DNA of 64,000 nt from CAZGUX01 sp964529305 (GTDB taxonomy: Bacteria > Acidobacteriota > Terriglobia > Bryobacterales > Bryobacteraceae), in NCBI GenBank assembly GCA_964529305.1, contig CAZGUX010000238.1, forward strand, positions 22,140 to 86,139. Direction: 5' to 3'. Positions 19,768-28,305 of this stretch are shown here, one piece after another. A model generated the notes under the pieces. The model was not told where the DNA came from, did no database searches, and saw only the letters and a program-made list of their open reading frames with translations. How positions within the stretch are numbered: position 1 is the first letter of the stretch; every line of letters begins with the position of its first letter. The position numbers were made by a program, and so were the translations under genes.

Positions 19768-20204
19768 CGGGTCGAACCTCCTCCATTCTCAGCGAAGAGG
19801 CGCTCGGCCGCCTTGACGGTATTCCGCGGCACGATGCTCTCGATCACGAAGCGAATGAAGTTCTTCTCCTCGGGGTCGAGTCGGGAAGCGGCTTCGAACT
19901 GCAAGCAGAGGTCGTCCTCGGGACCGCGCTCATTTTGCGCGAACAGAAACATATCGGCGTTCATGCTCAGCGCCCGGGCCAGCTTGCGGATGGCGTCTAG
20001 CGTTGGCTGAGACTGGCCCCTTTCATAGCGGCGGATCTGCGAGATGTGTATCTCGGCGAATTCAGCCAGCGCCTGCTGCTTGAGTCCGCGCTCCTTGCGC
20101 AGCGCGACCAGGCGTTCATAGAAGTCTAGTTCGGGGGGGACCCTCTTCCTCACGAGCCCAGGATAAGAGGGGGGAGCGGGGATGCTCGCCTCATGAACTC
20201 TCAT
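19764..20204 (-). CDS. XRE-family helix-turn-helix regulator coupled to the RelBE-type pair
   Basis: A 146-residue protein with a clear Cro/C1 helix-turn-helix: ERLVALRKERGLKQQALAEF, then IHISQIRRYERGQSQPTLDA and IRKLARALSM. The C-terminal part is acidic and helical and is unlike phage repressor domains. A -10-like TATACT lies 11 bases before ATG 20204, so the message may be leaderless; GTG 20153 is an alternative start closer to the domain. It overlaps the antitoxin gene by four bases, suggesting a three-gene module in which this protein supplies transcriptional control. Confidence 0.88.
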   Translation of the reverse strand: MRVHEASIPAPPSYPGLVRKRVPPELDFYERLVALRKERGLKQQALAEFAEIHISQIRRYERGQSQPTLDAIRKLARALSMNADMFLFAQNERGPEDDLCLQFEAASRLDPEEKNFIRFVIESIVPRNTVKAAERLFAENGGGSTR

Positions 20205-20259
20205 AGGCGACTACAGTATAGCCTAGGAGAGTCTTGCCGCTCGCTAGCGGGGAGAACCC

Positions 20260-20400
20260 GGGTCGCGGTAGGGACGTACTTGAATCCGATCAACCACTTG
20301 CACTCAAGCAACGAAGCGCACCTCGAGGCGCGCCCTGTCCCTGGTTTCTGGGCGACAGCCCTAACCCCTATGGTTTGTACTCCCTCAGCCATGGCCGCCC
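20260..20400. repeat. Diverged direct repeat, copy A
   Basis: This stretch matches 28306-28507 in the same orientation. From 20282 against 28369, 36 of the first 43 bases agree, including the exact ATCAACCACTTGCAC. Further shared blocks are GCCCTGTCCC, the GGCGAC-GCCC-AACCCC region and the ending ATGGCCGCCC. No gene is supported inside it. The two copies are about 8.1 kb apart and bracket the PadR to DUF1016 block. Confidence 0.7.
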
Positions 20401-20455
20401 AAGTCGTCAACCCACGAATCAGTCGCACACCCCACCCCTCGCCCCTCAAGGAATA

Positions 20456-20493
20456 GTAGACAGTCTACCACCGTGATGGTAGACTCTCTACCA
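20456..20493 (+). promoter_or_regulatory. Promoter with two palindromic operators for the PadR gene
   Basis: TAGACA (20457-20462) and TAGACT (20480-20485) form a -35/-10 pair with a 17-base spacer. Each box lies inside a perfect palindrome: GTAGACAGTCTAC (20456-20468) and TGGTAGACTCTCTACCA (20477-20493). The second palindrome ends three bases before GTG 20496. A dimeric PadR protein bound to both would block the polymerase, so autorepression is the natural reading. Palindromes are seen; binding is inferred. Confidence 0.8.
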
Positions 20494-20495
20494 TT

Positions 20496-20861
20496 GTGAG
20501 CGACGACCACGCGCGCGAACGGGTTGGGCTGATCCAGGGATCGCTCGACATGTTGATCCTCCGGACTCTGTTGCTCGGCCCCACTCACGGCCACGCCATT
20601 GCCAGGCACATCCAGCGGACTTCCGACGAGGTTCTGCTGGTGGAGCACGGTTCGCTCTACCCCGCGCTTCACCGTCTGGAGCGAAAGGGCCTCGTCCTCT
20701 CCAAATGGGAAACACCGAAAGGCAGGATTCGCGAACTGAAACTCTACCGGCTGACGGCCGCGGGCAGGAAACACCTGTCCACCGAGGAGTCGCGCTGGAG
20801 ATCCCTGACGCGGGCCATTGCCCGGGTGATGCGATCGGCGCAGGGGCTTTCCGATGCGTAA
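20496..20861 (+). CDS. PadR-family transcriptional repressor
   Basis: A 121-residue winged-helix regulator. Family signature: GLIQGSLDMLILRTLLLGPT, HGHAIARHIQRTS, VEHGSLYPALHRLERKGLV and ELKLYRLTAAGRKHL. GTG 20496 is the only sensible start and lies 10 bases after the -10 box, so the message is probably leaderless. The gene overlaps the permease gene by eight bases. PadR genes of this short type regularly precede ADOP permeases in Acidobacteria and are thought to control them. Confidence 0.93.
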   Translation: MSDDHARERVGLIQGSLDMLILRTLLLGPTHGHAIARHIQRTSDEVLLVEHGSLYPALHRLERKGLVLSKWETPKGRIRELKLYRLTAAGRKHLSTEESRWRSLTRAIARVMRSAQGLSDA

Positions 20862-23478
20862 CTGGTTCGGTCGCCGGAGTCCGGACCGCGAAGCGGACCT
20901 GGACCGGGAAATCGAGGCTCACCTCGCCTCCGAAGCCCAGGAGTTACTCGAAGCCGGCCTCCCGCCCGAGGAGGCGCAAGCGGCTGCCAGGCGATCGTTC
21001 GGCAACCTCGCCCTGGCCAAGGAGGACACTCGGCAGGTCTGGCCGGGGCAACGGCTGGACACGCTCGTGCGCGACCTGCGCTATGCGTTGCGCCACCTGC
21101 GGCGCTCCCCCGGATACGCGATCTGGGCGATTGCTTCGCTGGCGCTCGGAATCGGCGTCAACACGGCGATTTTCGGCCTGTTGAACGCCATCGTTCTGCG
21201 TCCCCTGCCGTACGCCGATGCGGACCGGATCGTCTGGCTGACCCAAATCCTCAAGGCGAACAGTACCGACGAGTTGACGCTGACGCCAGACTTTCTGGAT
21301 TGGCGCCTCCAGCAGACCAGTTTCAGCCTGCTCGCGGCGTACAACTATCAGGCACGCACGTTGTCCGGTCACGGCGATCCGGCGGTGCTACGGGGCGTAA
21401 AGGCGTCCGCGGACCTGCTGCCGCTGCTCGGCGTCGAGCCTCGAAGAGGGCGAAACTTCAGGCGTGCCGAGGATGTGCGGGGCAACGACACTGTCGTGAT
21501 CCTCACGCACCGCCTGTGGCAGGACCGGTTCGGCGGCGATCCGGGCATGATCAGCCGTTCCATCACGCTGGACGGCCAACCGTTCACGGTGGTTGGCGTT
21601 CTCCCTCAAGGCTTCGCGTTTCCGGGCCGCCAGAGCGTCGACCTGCTCACGCCCCTCGGAAAGAACGAAGCCGCCGAACTCGCGCGCCAGGGATGGGCCG
21701 TGACGATTGTCCATAACGTCATAGGCCGCTTGAAGCCCGGCGTGACGGCCGAGCAGGCCCACGCGGAACTCAAGGTGATTCAATCGCGGCTCCCGGTGCC
21801 GCCATTCAAACCGCAAATCACGATCCGCATGATGCCGCTGCGCGAGCACCTGACCGGCGAGTTCAGGCTGGCGACGAATATCCTACTCGCGGCCGCTTCG
21901 CTCCTGCTATTGATCGCCTGCGCCAACGTAACGAACCTTCTCCTGGCTCGAGCCGTGGTTCGGGAGCGGGAAATGGCCATCCGCGCCACGCTGGGAGGTT
22001 CACGCCCACGCCTGATCCGTCAACTTCTCGTTGAATGTGGCGTGCTGGCGGCCGCCGCGTGCGTCGCCGGGATCTTCATGGCGGCTTTCACGCGAAAGAG
22101 TCTGCTAGCGCTGGGTCCCGAACGGCTGCCCGATCACCTGGCACAGGGCCTCGCCGCCGATGGCGGGCCCGCCGGTTTTGCGATCTGCCTCTCTCTGGTC
22201 ACCGTTCTGTTGTTTGGCTTGCTGCCGGCCTTGCGCGTGACTAGCCTTCCGGCGGCCGAGGCGTTGAAGGCTGGCGGACGTGCCGCGACCGGCGGCCCCC
22301 GGCGCACCGGGTTTCTGTCCCTCGTCGCGGCCGGCCAAATCGCGATCACTCTCATTCTCCTGACGGCCGCGGGACTGCTGCTCCACAGCTTCTGGCGGCT
22401 TCGCTACCGGAACCTCGGCTTTGAGCCTGAGCGTCTTCTGGCGGCGTCGATGAAAGTGCCTCCCGGGGCGGCCGGCCAGTTTGCTCTTTTCGACGAAGTG
22501 CTCTCAAGGGCTCGATCGATTCCCGGTGTGGAGTTGGCCGCCATGACGGAATCGGCCTATGTGCCCCCCGGCGAGGGACACGCCACCAACACCTTCCGGG
22601 TCGAAGGGCAAGCCGTGCCTCCTCCCGGACAAAGACCTGTGGCTAACCACCAACCGGTGAGCGCGGATTACTTCGCTCTCCTGAGGATTCCCCTCTGGGA
22701 GGGCCGCCTCCTGCGAGACAGTGACACCGAATCCGCCACTCCCGTGATCGTCGTGAATCGCGCGCTGGTCCGCCGGGTGTTCGGCCGTGAAAACCCGCTT
22801 GGCCGCCGAATCCGGACCGGCATCGCCGACGATCCTTGGAGAATGATTGTCGGCGTCGTGGGCGACGTGAAAACTTCCGGGCTGGTGACCCGTCCCGAGC
22901 CCACCATCTACTACCCTTTGCGCCAATCGGGCGGCCTGTTCGCGGCAAGCCTGGTTGTCCGTACCGCGCTCGACCCCCGCTTCGTGGCCGGGGAGTTGCG
23001 CCGCCAGATGGCCAATCTTTTGGACCGGATGCCGATGATCGCAATCCAGACCTTAGACCGACGCCTGAACGAATCGGCGGCCAAACCGCGCATCACGGCG
23101 ATCATGCTTTCCGCGTTCGCCGCTCTTGCAACCTTTCTGGGCGTGATCGGTGTCTATGGGGTGATGGCCTGCCGGGTTCGATGGCAAGCGCGGGAACTGG
23201 CGGTACGACAGGCGCTCGGGGCGCTGCCGCTCCAGATTTCCGCCGAGGTGCTCCGCCAGGGCTTTCGAATCGTCGTGCCGGGGCTGGCAGCCGGGCTGGT
23301 TGGGGCGCTGGCCATCAGCCGTTTGTTGCGAGGACTTCTCTTTGAGGTGAAACCGTACGACCCGCTGGCCTGGCTGGCTGCCATGGCGCTGCTCGCAGTG
23401 GTTGCCCTGCTTGCGTGCTATCTGCCCGCCCGCCGGGCTGCGCGTTTCGATCCGATGACGACGCTTCGCGAGGAGTGA
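20854..23478 (+). CDS. ADOP-type (acidobacterial duplicated orphan permease) MacB/FtsX-family ABC permease
   Basis: An 874-residue membrane protein. Residues 1-90 form the cytoplasmic ADOP N-terminal part (DREADLDREIEAHLASEAQE, then YALRHLRRSPGYA). The first membrane helix is near residues 95-115 (AIASLALGIGVNTAIFGL), followed by a large periplasmic MacB-PCD domain. Three helices with a FtsX domain come near residue 350 (IACANVTNLLLARAVVRERE, MAIRATLGGSRPRLIRQLL), and a second half repeats the plan, ending in RQALGALPLQISAEVLRQGF. ADOPs usually lack a cognate ATPase. Here an ATPase follows directly (stop and start share one base), but it is of the ABC-2 export type. Confidence 0.93.
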   Translation: MRNWFGRRSPDREADLDREIEAHLASEAQELLEAGLPPEEAQAAARRSFGNLALAKEDTRQVWPGQRLDTLVRDLRYALRHLRRSPGYAIWAIASLALGIGVNTAIFGLLNAIVLRPLPYADADRIVWLTQILKANSTDELTLTPDFLDWRLQQTSFSLLAAYNYQARTLSGHGDPAVLRGVKASADLLPLLGVEPRRGRNFRRAEDVRGNDTVVILTHRLWQDRFGGDPGMISRSITLDGQPFTVVGVLPQGFAFPGRQSVDLLTPLGKNEAAELARQGWAVTIVHNVIGRLKPGVTAEQAHAELKVIQSRLPVPPFKPQITIRMMPLREHLTGEFRLATNILLAAASLLLLIACANVTNLLLARAVVREREMAIRATLGGSRPRLIRQLLVECGVLAAAACVAGIFMAAFTRKSLLALGPERLPDHLAQGLAADGGPAGFAICLSLVTVLLFGLLPALRVTSLPAAEALKAGGRAATGGPRRTGFLSLVAAGQIAITLILLTAAGLLLHSFWRLRYRNLGFEPERLLAASMKVPPGAAGQFALFDEVLSRARSIPGVELAAMTESAYVPPGEGHATNTFRVEGQAVPPPGQRPVANHQPVSADYFALLRIPLWEGRLLRDSDTESATPVIVVNRALVRRVFGRENPLGRRIRTGIADDPWRMIVGVVGDVKTSGLVTRPEPTIYYPLRQSGGLFAASLVVRTALDPRFVAGELRRQMANLLDRMPMIAIQTLDRRLNESAAKPRITAIMLSAFAALATFLGVIGVYGVMACRVRWQARELAVRQALGALPLQISAEVLRQGFRIVVPGLAAGLVGALAISRLLRGLLFEVKPYDPLAWLAAMALLAVVALLACYLPARRAARFDPMTTLREE

Positions 23479-24260
23479 TGCCCATGCCGCCGCCGATTCT
23501 CGAAGCCTGTTCGCTCACCAAACGCTACTCCGGCCTCCCCGCTGTCCGGGAGGCATCCCTCGCTATCCGGCCAGGCGAGGTGCTCGGGTTGCTTGGTCCC
23601 AACGGGTCCGGCAAAAGCACGATCGTGAAGATGTTGGTGGGCCTGCTCGATCCCACTGCCGGGCAGGTCCTGTTTCAGGGCGCCAACATCCGGCACGATC
23701 GGGTCCGCTACAAGAGCTGTCTTGGCTATGTACCCGAACAGCCGGACCTCTATTCGTTTCTGACCGGGTGGGAATACCTGGAACTGGTGGCGGCCCTGCG
23801 GGAGCTACCCGCTCGCCCGTTTGAAGCAAAAGCGGCCGCTCTGCTCCAGAGTCTGACACTGTATCCCCACCGGCACTCGCTCATCGGCTCGTACTCAAAG
23901 GGCATGCGTCAGCGCATCGTTCTCATCTCGGCCCTGCTCCACGATCCGGATGTCCTGATCCTGGACGAGCCCCTTTCCGGCCTCGACGTCGCGAGTGCTC
24001 TTGTCGTCCGGCGTCTGATCGAACTCCTGGCGAACGCCGGGAAGGCCGTTCTGTTTTCCTCTCCGGTCCTGGAGGTGATGGAGAAAGTCTGTACGCACAT
24101 CGTCATCCTGAAGCAGGGTAACTTGGTCGCCTCCGGAAGCATGGAGGAGGTCCGATCGAGCCAGGCGGCCCAGGACCTGGAGGCCGCCTTTGTTCAGGTG
24201 ACGGAGCAGGTGGATACCGATGCGATCGCTCAAAGCATGCTGGAGGCAGTTCGCGCCTAA
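23478..24260 (+). CDS. ABC transporter ATP-binding protein (ABC-2/CcmA-like) without the usual switch histidine
   Basis: A 260-residue ATPase beginning at ATG 23478 behind GAGGAG. Walker A is GPNGSGKST (40-48), signature YSKGMRQR (139-146), Walker B VLILDEP (159-165) and D-loop SGLD (167-170). The segment that normally reads SSH before VLEVME is SSP here, so the switch histidine is replaced by proline. That could slow or abolish hydrolysis. The gene sits between the ADOP permease and a polytopic membrane protein, and overlaps the latter by 41 bases. Confidence 0.9.
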   Translation: MPMPPPILEACSLTKRYSGLPAVREASLAIRPGEVLGLLGPNGSGKSTIVKMLVGLLDPTAGQVLFQGANIRHDRVRYKSCLGYVPEQPDLYSFLTGWEYLELVAALRELPARPFEAKAAALLQSLTLYPHRHSLIGSYSKGMRQRIVLISALLHDPDVLILDEPLSGLDVASALVVRRLIELLANAGKAVLFSSPVLEVMEKVCTHIVILKQGNLVASGSMEEVRSSQAAQDLEAAFVQVTEQVDTDAIAQSMLEAVRA

Positions 24261-25974
24261 GTTGCCCGCCCGGATGAGTTCGTTCGTGCGCCTGGTTCGC
24301 CATTTTGCGAACAAGATCGTCCGGGGCGGCGACGCCTCGGCGGGCTTCGACATCGAGCCCGGCGGCCTTCTCGGGCTCCTGACCGCGCCCGGCGCTTTCA
24401 TCTGCTTCATCCTGTTCGACAAATATTCCCCCTTTCTGGCGTACCTGCGCGGCCGGCAGCCTCCCGACCCGTACACGGATTCCGTTCCGGACAAGTACCT
24501 CCTGATCGTCTTTGCGATGGCGATTACCGGCGTGGTGACGGTCCTGAAGTGGGACCGCATCCTGCCCGACCGCCAGGATCACCTGAATCTGGCGCCGCTT
24601 CCGATTCCCGCCTCAACGCTGTTCGCGGCGAGTTGCGTTGCCGTCTTGTTCGTAACCGGCGTTTTCGCCCTTGCGGTGAACGGGATGTCGATCGTCCTCT
24701 ATCCGGCGTTCCTCATGGCTGGCCGGACGGGCGGCGAGGCTCTTCAATTTGCCGCGGTCCATGCCGCTTGCGTTCTGTTGGCCACGGCGTTCGCGTTTTC
24801 GGCGGCATTGGCTGCTGCCGCGATACTCGAGCTGGTGGTGCCGCCCCGACTGTTCCGGCCGGTCTCGCTCATGGTCCGGGCGGCGATTCTCGCAGGCCTG
24901 TTCGCAATCCTGCTCACCAGCTTTTCCGGGGAAGCCCTGGCGCGCCGCCTCCATCAGGCTCCGGACTCGTGGGTCTCCTGGCTGCCCCCGCTGTGGTTTA
25001 CCGGTCTCTATCAAATGTGGCAGGGGCGCGCTACGCGGGAACTGGAAGCCGTCGGCTCGCTGGCGTTGCATGCGACCGGGTTTGCCGTGTTTCTGGCAGC
25101 CGCGGGATATAGCCTCAGCTATCGGCGTACCTTCCTCCGCGCCACGGAAGTGGTGACGCCCTCCCGCCGCGCGGCGCCCTGGCCACGACTTCGAATTCTC
25201 CGCTGGTTGCCGAAAGGGCACCCGTTACTCGGCGGCGCGTATCCGTTCGCTATCCGGACTCTGCTCCGCAGCGACGCCCACTCGCTGTGTGTGGGCGTGT
25301 TTTTCGGCCTGGGCGCTGCCGTGGGTTCCCAGGTTGCCGCAATCGGGCTGGCGCGCCGCGGTGTGGCCCAGGCCCTGCTGCCAAGCTCTGAACTTCTTGC
25401 TCCTCCGCTGGTGATCGCCTATCTGCTGATCTGCGGTGTGCGCCTGGCGTGCGAGATTCCGGCCGAACTGCCCGCGAACTGGGTCTTCCAGCTTTCCGGT
25501 GCGGCCGAAAATCTGGAGTCCCGAACCCTGGCGAGGTGTGTGATCCTGAGTTGCGTGGCCACGCTGGTAGTGATCCCCGCGTTCGCCGTCTACACCTGGT
25601 TCTACGGCTGGCGAGTCGGCGCCCTTCACTCAACATTCATCCTGACGCTTTCGTTCATGTTGACGGAGGCGCTGCTGCTCCGCTACGGGAAGATTCCTTT
25701 TACCTGCTCGCTGCCTCCGCTGCCCAGACAATTGCTGTTCCTGTGCGCCCTGCATGTGGTGGGAGTGACCGTGTTTGCAACCGAGGCGACGCGCTTCGAG
25801 TCGTGGATGCTAAAGGAGGCATGGCGCCTCGTTCTGGTGCTTGCATTGCTTCCTGCGGGATGGCTCCTGAGGCGTCTCTACCTTGCCGATGTTGACGTGG
25901 CCGACCGGCCTCCGATTTTCGAAGCCCATCCGGAGGCCGCTGTCGAGAGACTCGGCCTGGATGGGCTCCGGTAG
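24220..25974 (+). CDS. Polytopic membrane protein, probable ABC-2-type permease partner of the preceding ATPase
   Basis: A 584-residue protein with roughly a dozen hydrophobic segments, for example YLLIVFAMAITGVVTVL, LFAASCVAVLFVTGVFALAV, LLATAFAFSAALAAAAIL and ALLPAGWLLRRLYL. No strong family motif is evident. The start at ATG 24220 overlaps the ATPase gene by 41 bases; ATG 24274 is a non-overlapping alternative, 13 bases after that gene's stop. By position it is the membrane partner of the ATPase. The loop sequence (KWDRILPDRQDHLNLAPLPI) resembles Acidobacterial membrane proteins found next to ATPases. Substrate unknown. Confidence 0.75.
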   Translation: MRSLKACWRQFAPKLPARMSSFVRLVRHFANKIVRGGDASAGFDIEPGGLLGLLTAPGAFICFILFDKYSPFLAYLRGRQPPDPYTDSVPDKYLLIVFAMAITGVVTVLKWDRILPDRQDHLNLAPLPIPASTLFAASCVAVLFVTGVFALAVNGMSIVLYPAFLMAGRTGGEALQFAAVHAACVLLATAFAFSAALAAAAILELVVPPRLFRPVSLMVRAAILAGLFAILLTSFSGEALARRLHQAPDSWVSWLPPLWFTGLYQMWQGRATRELEAVGSLALHATGFAVFLAAAGYSLSYRRTFLRATEVVTPSRRAAPWPRLRILRWLPKGHPLLGGAYPFAIRTLLRSDAHSLCVGVFFGLGAAVGSQVAAIGLARRGVAQALLPSSELLAPPLVIAYLLICGVRLACEIPAELPANWVFQLSGAAENLESRTLARCVILSCVATLVVIPAFAVYTWFYGWRVGALHSTFILTLSFMLTEALLLRYGKIPFTCSLPPLPRQLLFLCALHVVGVTVFATEATRFESWMLKEAWRLVLVLALLPAGWLLRRLYLADVDVADRPPIFEAHPEAAVERLGLDGLR

Positions 25975-26111
25975 CGCCCCTCGCGGGAGGGTTGGCCTGA
26001 GGATGATCCCATTGTTTCAAGTCGTGGCAGTGTTACACCCGCAGGTGGTGAGGACCCGCGACGAAAGCTGTAAGAATTAGAATACAATGGGCCTCGAAGG
26101 CTGGTCTTGTC

Positions 26112-26918
26112 GTGAATTTTCGTAGGAAACATAGCCTAGACGAGTCAGAAACCTTCGCCCTAAAGCTCGCCGACAAACTCTCCCCAGCCCTGTGGACTAA
26201 TGTTGTTCAGCTGTTCGTTTGGGACGACGGTCCTCTGTCGCGGCCACGACCAGTAGGCTCCGGTGTTCTGGTAAAGCGCCGAGAGTCCGTTTTCATATTC
26301 AGCGCGGCTCACGTCCTCGCGGAATTCAGGGGTAAGCCGATCTCGACCCTCGTCGCGGGTACCCTGGTTCAACTCGAAGGCGAATACCATGGCTACTCTA
26401 CGGGAAACGTCGACATGGGTAACCATCAGACTGATCCAGTTGACGCTGCCATCGTACGGCTTCCACAGAATAGCCCAACCGAATTGATGTCGCGCGCGCT
26501 TGACGTATCTGAGATCCAGCTCATTGTCAGACAGGAAGTCCCTCGTTATCTACTGCTGGGTCTACCAGCGAACCGGACTTCGGTTGATCGTGTCAAGAAG
26601 GAAATCTCCTCTGAGCAAAAGGCGCTTATTTACTCAGAGCTAGATGAGCGAGTCTATTCACAAATAGGTTATGACAGGCAGACGCACCTTGTCCTTCAAT
26701 GGCGTAGCCGTTGGAAAGACTTGACGGGTTATTCAGGTGCCCGGCATCTCGCGGGCTCTAGCGGCGGCGCGATCTGGTGCTTCGACTTGAGTTCGCCCGA
26801 AAACCCGGCGCGGCTGGTTGCTACTCTCACCGAATGTCGACCCGTGAGGGGGCGGAAAGTTCTCGTTGGCACTCGCATTGGCATTCATCTCGAGCTCTTA
26901 CGACGCTTGGTCGGGTAA
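26112..26918 (+). CDS. Stand-alone trypsin-like serine protease of atypical base composition
   Basis: A 268-residue protein with the chymotrypsin-fold triad: His in FIFSAAHVLAEF, Asp in TDPVDAAIVRL, Ser in LAGSSGGAIW. There is no signal peptide or membrane segment, so it should act in the cytoplasm. GTG 26112 is the start; no good ribosome site is seen. Two 60-base lines counted here were 53% and 47% GC, well below the flanks, which suggests acquisition. Cytoplasmic proteases of this type are often effectors or triggers in bacterial conflict systems, but no partner is adjacent. Confidence 0.8.
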   Translation: MNFRRKHSLDESETFALKLADKLSPALWTNVVQLFVWDDGPLSRPRPVGSGVLVKRRESVFIFSAAHVLAEFRGKPISTLVAGTLVQLEGEYHGYSTGNVDMGNHQTDPVDAAIVRLPQNSPTELMSRALDVSEIQLIVRQEVPRYLLLGLPANRTSVDRVKKEISSEQKALIYSELDERVYSQIGYDRQTHLVLQWRSRWKDLTGYSGARHLAGSSGGAIWCFDLSSPENPARLVATLTECRPVRGRKVLVGTRIGIHLELLRRLVG

Positions 26919-26980
26919 TTCCGGTGAAGCGTTCAAGCCCACCATGGTGGCGCCATCGCCTCCGGACCGGGCAGACTGTG

Positions 26981-27047
26981 GAGCAATGGGGTCATCCATG
27001 ATCCGGAAGGGGAGCAAAGGAGCAAAGGGGGAGCAAAGGGGTCATCC
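26981..27047. repeat. Short direct repeats (GAGCAA-type)
   Basis: GAGCAATGGGGTCATCC (26981-26997) and GAGCAAAGGGGTCATCC (27031-27047) differ at one base. Between them lie two more copies of GGAGCAAAGG (from 27011 and 27019). The block sits in the 204-base gap between the protease and the DUF1016 gene and looks like slippage or a past duplication. Confidence 0.75.
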
Positions 27048-27122
27048 TCAGGCTGACGCCTTTGTTCCACGCCTTCGTTCCCAGAGGGCCATCGGCCTCA
27101 GAAAGTGATTACGCTGTAAGCA

Positions 27123-28291
27123 GTGACGAAAAGACCGAAGCTGGTGGAAATCTCCGCCTACAAACCGCTCTTGGACGGAATCGTCGCGCTGCTTGACGAA
27201 TCGCGGCGGGCGACGGGCAGGGCCGTCAATTCGATCTTGACCGCCACGTATTGGGAGATCGGCCGCAGGATCGTTGAGGAAGAACAGCGCGGACGCCGCA
27301 AGGCCGACTACGGCGAACAACTGGTCGAGCAGCTAGCGTCAGACTTGACTGCCCGATTTGGCAAGGGGTTCTCCCGGACCAACGTCTTTCAGATGCGTCA
27401 GTTCTATGCGGCATTTCGAGAGATTGTCCAGACGCCGTCTGGACCTTCGTCAGCGGTCACAATTATCCAGACGATGTCTGGACAATTGCCGGCGTTCCCG
27501 CTGTCCTGGTCACATTACGTTCGCCTGCTCTCGGTACCGGAACAACCGGCGCGCCGGTTCTACGAGGAGCAAACTCTGCGTTGCGGATGGTCAGTTCGCC
27601 AGTTGAATCGGCAGATAGCCTCTCAGTTTTACGAGCGCTCCAAGGCTGCGCGACGGAACCTCTCTGCCAGGAAGCAACCTGGCGATGAACTCACGCCTGA
27701 CGAACACATCCGGGACCCGTTTGTCCTTGAATTCCTAGGCTTGAAAGACGAATACTCTGAGCACGAACTGGAGGAGGCGTTGATCCAGCGTCTCGAACAT
27801 TTCCTGCTCGAACTTGGCGACGATTTTGCGTTCATGGCCCGCCAGAAGCGACTTCGCGTGGGCGACGATTGGTACCGTGTGGACCTGCTCTTCTTCCACG
27901 TCGACTCCGCTGTCTGGTTCTGATCGATCTGAAGCTCGGCCGATTCTCCCACGCCGACGCCGGCCAGATGAACCTCTACCTCAACTACGCCAGAGAGCAT
28001 TGGACACGACCCGATGAAAACCCGCCAATTGGGCTCATTCTCTGCTCAGAACGTAATGAGGCGGTTGCGCACTATGCGCTCGGGAACCTCCGCAATCGGG
28101 TTCTCGCCCGTGAGTACAAACTGAGCCTCCCTGAAGAGAGTGTTCTCGTCCGGGAGATTGCGGATACCCGCCGTGCGCTCCAACTCCGCACTGGGCCGAA
28201 ACCACCTGCCCGGCGACTAACAGATGAAAACTCGATGTGGCACAAGCAATCCAAGCCGGGACATCGCCTCGGCGTTTGGCTGACGAAATAG
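27123..28291 (+). pseudogene. DUF1016/YhcG-type PDDEXK nuclease, broken by a one-base deletion
   Basis: The first frame (GTG 27123 to 27923) carries the DUF1016 N-terminal domain: NSILTATYWEIGRRIVEEEQ, then YGEQLVEQLASDL, FSRTNVFQMRQFY and LSWSHYVRLLSVPE. It then enters the nuclease core (GDDWYRVDLLFFH) and stops after VDSAVWF. From about 27899 the match continues in another frame: RRLRCLVLIDLKLGRFSHAD, then GQMNLYLNYAREHW and GLILCSERNEAVAHYAL, to TAG 28291. Adding one C after 27899 restores the protein. The break separates the catalytic D (VDLL) from the D-x-K (IDLK). These nucleases accompany restriction or mobile modules. Confidence 0.88.
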
Positions 28292-28305
28292 CGACACCTT
28301 GGTGG

